From assembly GCA_018268545.1 (NCBI GenBank), contig JAFDWI010000302.1, positions 1 to 5,519 on the forward strand: a stretch of 5,519 bases of DNA. Reading direction: 5' to 3'. The translations under genes and the position numbers were made by a program. Positions 4,925-5,519 of the stretch are shown piece by piece. The notes beneath the pieces are model-generated. The model searched no databases. It saw only the letters and a program-made list of their open reading frames with translations, and was not told where the DNA came from. Origin of the DNA: Actinomycetota bacterium. GTDB taxonomy: Bacteria; Actinomycetota; Acidimicrobiia; Acidimicrobiales; Iamiaceae. Each line of letters begins with the position of its first letter. The stretch's first letter is position 1.

Positions 4925-5304
4925 CGGTCGTCCTCGATTCCTGGGCGGTGCTGCGTTATCTCGAGGACGCGGCCCCGGCTGCCGCGCAGGTCGCGACGCT
5001 GCTCACCGGGACTCGGCCGTTGATGTCGTGGATCAACCTCGGTGAAGTCCACTACGTGATCCGCCGCGCCCGTGGCGAACACGAAGCGGCCCGGACGTTG
5101 CGCGACCTGCGCCGCGTCCTCGACGTTCGCCTTCCCGATGCGGCACACATACTCGACGCCGCACGGATCAAGGCCGACCACCCGATGTCCTTCGCCGACG
5201 CGTTCGCCGCCGCGCTCGCTGTACGAAGCGACGCGGAACTGTGGACCGGCGACCCCGAACTGCTCATCGCCGACGCCTCGTGGCGGTGGCGTGACCTCCG
5301 CTGA
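4921..5304 (+). CDS. VapC-type PIN-domain toxin with apparent CTG start
   Basis: Read from CTG 4921, this is a 127-residue PIN protein with all four acidic positions: Asp6 in TVVLDSWAVLRYLE, Glu42 in INLGEV, Asp93 in SFADAFAAALA and Asp111 in LWTGDPELL. The opening TVVLDSWAVL is the standard first strand of actinobacterial VapC toxins, and the 4-nt overlap with the antitoxin stop matches the other two modules, except that the start base is C, not G. No ATG, GTG or TTG exists in frame between the upstream stop and GTG 4948. Starting at 4948 would delete the first strand and Asp6 and leave 118 residues that should be inactive. GGAG 8 nt upstream favours CTG initiation. The family role is an Mg-dependent ribonuclease; the target is unknown. 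Either the toxin is made at low level from CTG, or a G-to-C change has disarmed it. Confidence 0.82.
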   Translation: MTVVLDSWAVLRYLEDAAPAAAQVATLLTGTRPLMSWINLGEVHYVIRRARGEHEAARTLRDLRRVLDVRLPDAAHILDAARIKADHPMSFADAFAAALAVRSDAELWTGDPELLIADASWRWRDLR

Positions 5305-5415
5305 TCGAGTGGCGGGGTCCATCACTGTCGAATTCAGATCGCACATGATTGCAATTCGATTCTCCGAGGTTGGCCGGCCGTTCTTCCGGATCAGCCATGC
5401 AGGAGCACTGGACTA
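5305..5415. other. Non-coding stretch after the last toxin
   Basis: No convincing gene is seen on either strand. An inverted repeat TCGAATT (5328-5334)/AATTCGA (5353-5359) with an 18-nt loop and a GGCCGGCC palindrome (5372-5379) are present, but neither is followed by a T-run. The segment is locally more AT-rich than the coding regions. Confidence 0.5.
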
Positions 5416-5519
5416 GGACGCTGTTGAAGAATGCTGTTTTGGTGGCGTGGGTTTGGGGATGGTCGTGGCGTGGTTGGTGGGTGTGGGGAATGGCCGAACC
5501 GAATGGTGAGGGTCGAGGC
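5416..5519. mobile_element. Possible end of an insertion sequence, continuing past the window
   Basis: From GGACGCTGTTGAAGAATGC (5416-5434) onward the character of the DNA changes. The GCTGTTGAA core resembles terminal inverted repeats of several transposase families (for example the many that begin near GCTGTTGAAAA), and it abuts CTAG (5413-5416), a common target motif. The following bases are very G/T-biased. No transposase reading frame is visible in these 104 bases and the other end is outside the window, so this is a tentative call from memory of IS ends. Confidence 0.3.

Noticed and set aside
4948..5304. GTG 4948 as the start of the third-module PIN toxin
   Set aside because: It would remove the first beta strand and the first catalytic Asp, has no Shine-Dalgarno and would leave a 23-nt gap after the antitoxin, unlike the other modules. 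Kept only as an alternative.
5072..5416. Plus-strand open frame running past the last toxin
   Set aside because: It is an out-of-frame reading of the PIN gene with a short tail. There is no motif and no start signal.

Overview
This is a GC-rich window (codon third positions mostly G or C, frequent GTG starts, TANNNT -10 hexamers placed directly before start codons). It reads as chromosomal DNA of a high-GC actinobacterium. The exact lineage cannot be read from this much sequence. No rRNA, tRNA or CRISPR array was seen.

Left part, minus strand (1-2586). Three genes run right to left: a HAD-type phosphatase (1903-2586), an AAA+ ATPase with an N-terminal TPR segment (403-1722, with a possible longer TTG-started form to 1893), and a TPR protein that begins 6 nt after the ATPase stop and runs off the left edge (1-396). 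The ATPase and TPR protein look like one operon, perhaps an ATP-driven protein-remodelling pair.

Right part, plus strand (2685-5304). Three type II toxin-antitoxin modules are packed into 2.6 kb: Phd-like antitoxin + PIN/VapC toxin (2685-3307), Phd/YefM-like antitoxin + RelE/ParE-like toxin (4025-4578), and AbrB/MazE-like antitoxin + PIN/VapC toxin (4694-5304). A second HAD phosphatase (3318-4004, beta-phosphoglucomutase-like subgroup) starts 10 nt after the first VapC, with a strong Shine-Dalgarno, so it is probably co-transcribed with that module. In every module the toxin start overlaps the antitoxin stop by 4 nt (GTGA, GTGA, CTGA). Every antitoxin ATG sits exactly 13 nt downstream of the first base of a TANNNT hexamer (TAGACT, TAGAAT, TATACT), which predicts leaderless antitoxin mRNAs. 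The third toxin is the oddest gene: the first PIN aspartate is encoded upstream of every ATG/GTG/TTG, so the complete nuclease requires initiation at a CTG codon. Otherwise the toxin is silenced or shortened.

Right edge (5305-5519). No gene is visible. From about 5416 the composition changes to a strongly G/T-biased strand, beginning with a sequence that resembles an insertion-sequence end next to CTAG. This may be the edge of a mobile element that continues beyond the window.
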